A DNA stretch of 61,468 bases, taken from Gammaproteobacteria bacterium (GTDB lineage Bacteria; Pseudomonadota; Gammaproteobacteria; Steroidobacterales; GCA-2729495). Shown here piece after piece: positions 61,098 to 61,468 of the stretch. The position numbers and the translations under genes are program-made. Numbering within the stretch: position 1 is the first letter of the stretch; the number at the start of each line of letters is the position of its first letter. Location of the stretch: positions 1-61,468 of the forward strand of contig JAAERX010000141.1 in NCBI GenBank assembly GCA_024229935.1, written 5' to 3'. The notes beneath the pieces are model-generated. The model was not told the DNA's origin. It did no database searches and saw nothing but the letters and a program-made list of their open reading frames with translations.

Positions 61098-61468
61098 TCA
61101 GGGCTTTACCACTTCAAGTAACAACTCATCCAGATACTTAACCTCTGGAGCAGTCACACACCCCAGTTCATCACACCAGAAACTTTTGCTTTCAAACAAT
61201 TCGATGACTAAAGGTATATGAGCATCCTGCGAATAAATTACCGCCCCTGACTCCATTAATGGCCAGAAATGCTGTATGCAGGTTTTAGTCGAAGAGACTA
61301 AATCAACATCCAGATAAACAGCTGATACAGGCCGGTCGAAGGCCGGGAGGGTGTCATCAAACCACCCCTTGATGAAGGTGCAGGCATCTATTTCACCGAA
61401 ATGGCGAATATTATTCTGCACATCTTCAAGTGAAGCAGCATAGTCGCCAGCATCAAATTTTATAGGCC
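61098..61468 (-). CDS. TylF/MycF-type methyltransferase, 5-prime end cut by window
   Basis: Partial: the frame is open to the right window edge (the last codons read PIKFDAGDYAASLEDVQNNI), so the start is outside. The 123 residues seen match the C-terminal half of macrocin-O-methyltransferase-like enzymes: KGWFDDTLPAF, VYLDVDLVSSTKTCIQHF and SGAVIYSQDAHI. The acidic LDVDL and QDAH segments fit the metal site. Substrate unknown. A strong bidirectional terminator lies just past its stop. Confidence 0.75.
   Translation of the reverse strand, partial: PIKFDAGDYAASLEDVQNNIRHFGEIDACTFIKGWFDDTLPAFDRPVSAVYLDVDLVSSTKTCIQHFWPLMESGAVIYSQDAHIPLVIELFESKSFWCDELGCVTAPEVKYLDELLLEVVKP

Overview
The window reads as chromosome of a mid-GC gammaproteobacterium, probably marine or aquatic. 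Supports are the gene repertoire (phhB, an acetolactate synthase pair, proBA, TonB-dependent receptor, SYLF protein, LemA/M48 pair, CpxR-like two-component system, glutaryl-CoA dehydrogenase, CaiB-type CoA transferase), short intergenic gaps and ATGA-type overlaps. I see no tRNA, rRNA, CRISPR array, insertion sequence or phage genes. The exact genus cannot be read from the sequence.

Region 1 (1-9452) is a compact one-direction operon: a membrane Ser/Thr kinase with a C-terminal TPR part, an FHA-PEGA-FGE-fold membrane protein, a small exported protein, a TolQ/MotA-like channel, an Hsp70-like protein with a C-terminal FHA domain, and two membrane-anchored von Willebrand A proteins. I infer a phosphorylation-controlled, ion-driven envelope machine; this is the strongest candidate for an undescribed system. 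Region 2 (9483-14854) is housekeeping metabolism, with the two acetolactate synthase genes unusually divergent. Region 3 (15071-28417) holds a TonB-dependent receptor with a small protein and a WaaP/RIO-like kinase, a large AAA-TM-P-domain-WD40 protein, an MscS channel, a SYLF protein, a LemA/M48 pair and an ABM monooxygenase.

Region 4 (28701-43616) looks like one or two long operons for an envelope redox/energy system: a beta-propeller stub, SH3/outer-membrane proteins, a DUF4266 lipoprotein, a DUF3570 protein and ApbE; then a leader resembling a c-di-GMP-I (GEMM) riboswitch; then a TlpA-like thioredoxin, periplasmic TPR proteins, ExbB, two ExbD proteins and a TonB-like protein with an AgmX/PglI-type C-terminus. 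One ExbD keeps the membrane Asp and the other has Asn there.

Region 5 (43647-48946) is an arsenic/arsenosugar-type locus: radical SAM protein, a glycosyltransferase joining two domains that are usually separate, ArsM, a structured intergenic RNA candidate, a thioredoxin-like ferredoxin and a CDF transporter. Region 6 (49100-61468) has an RCCR-like protein, gcdH, a 36-codon membrane peptide divergent from a CpxRA-like system across three GTAAC repeats, a decayed outer-membrane protein, a ferredoxin, a secreted Cys-rich protein, and a catabolic-looking set (SDR, atypical alpha/beta hydrolase, DUF4437-like cupin, CoA transferase, amidohydrolase remnant) that ends at a 23-bp perfect inverted repeat and a partial TylF-like methyltransferase.
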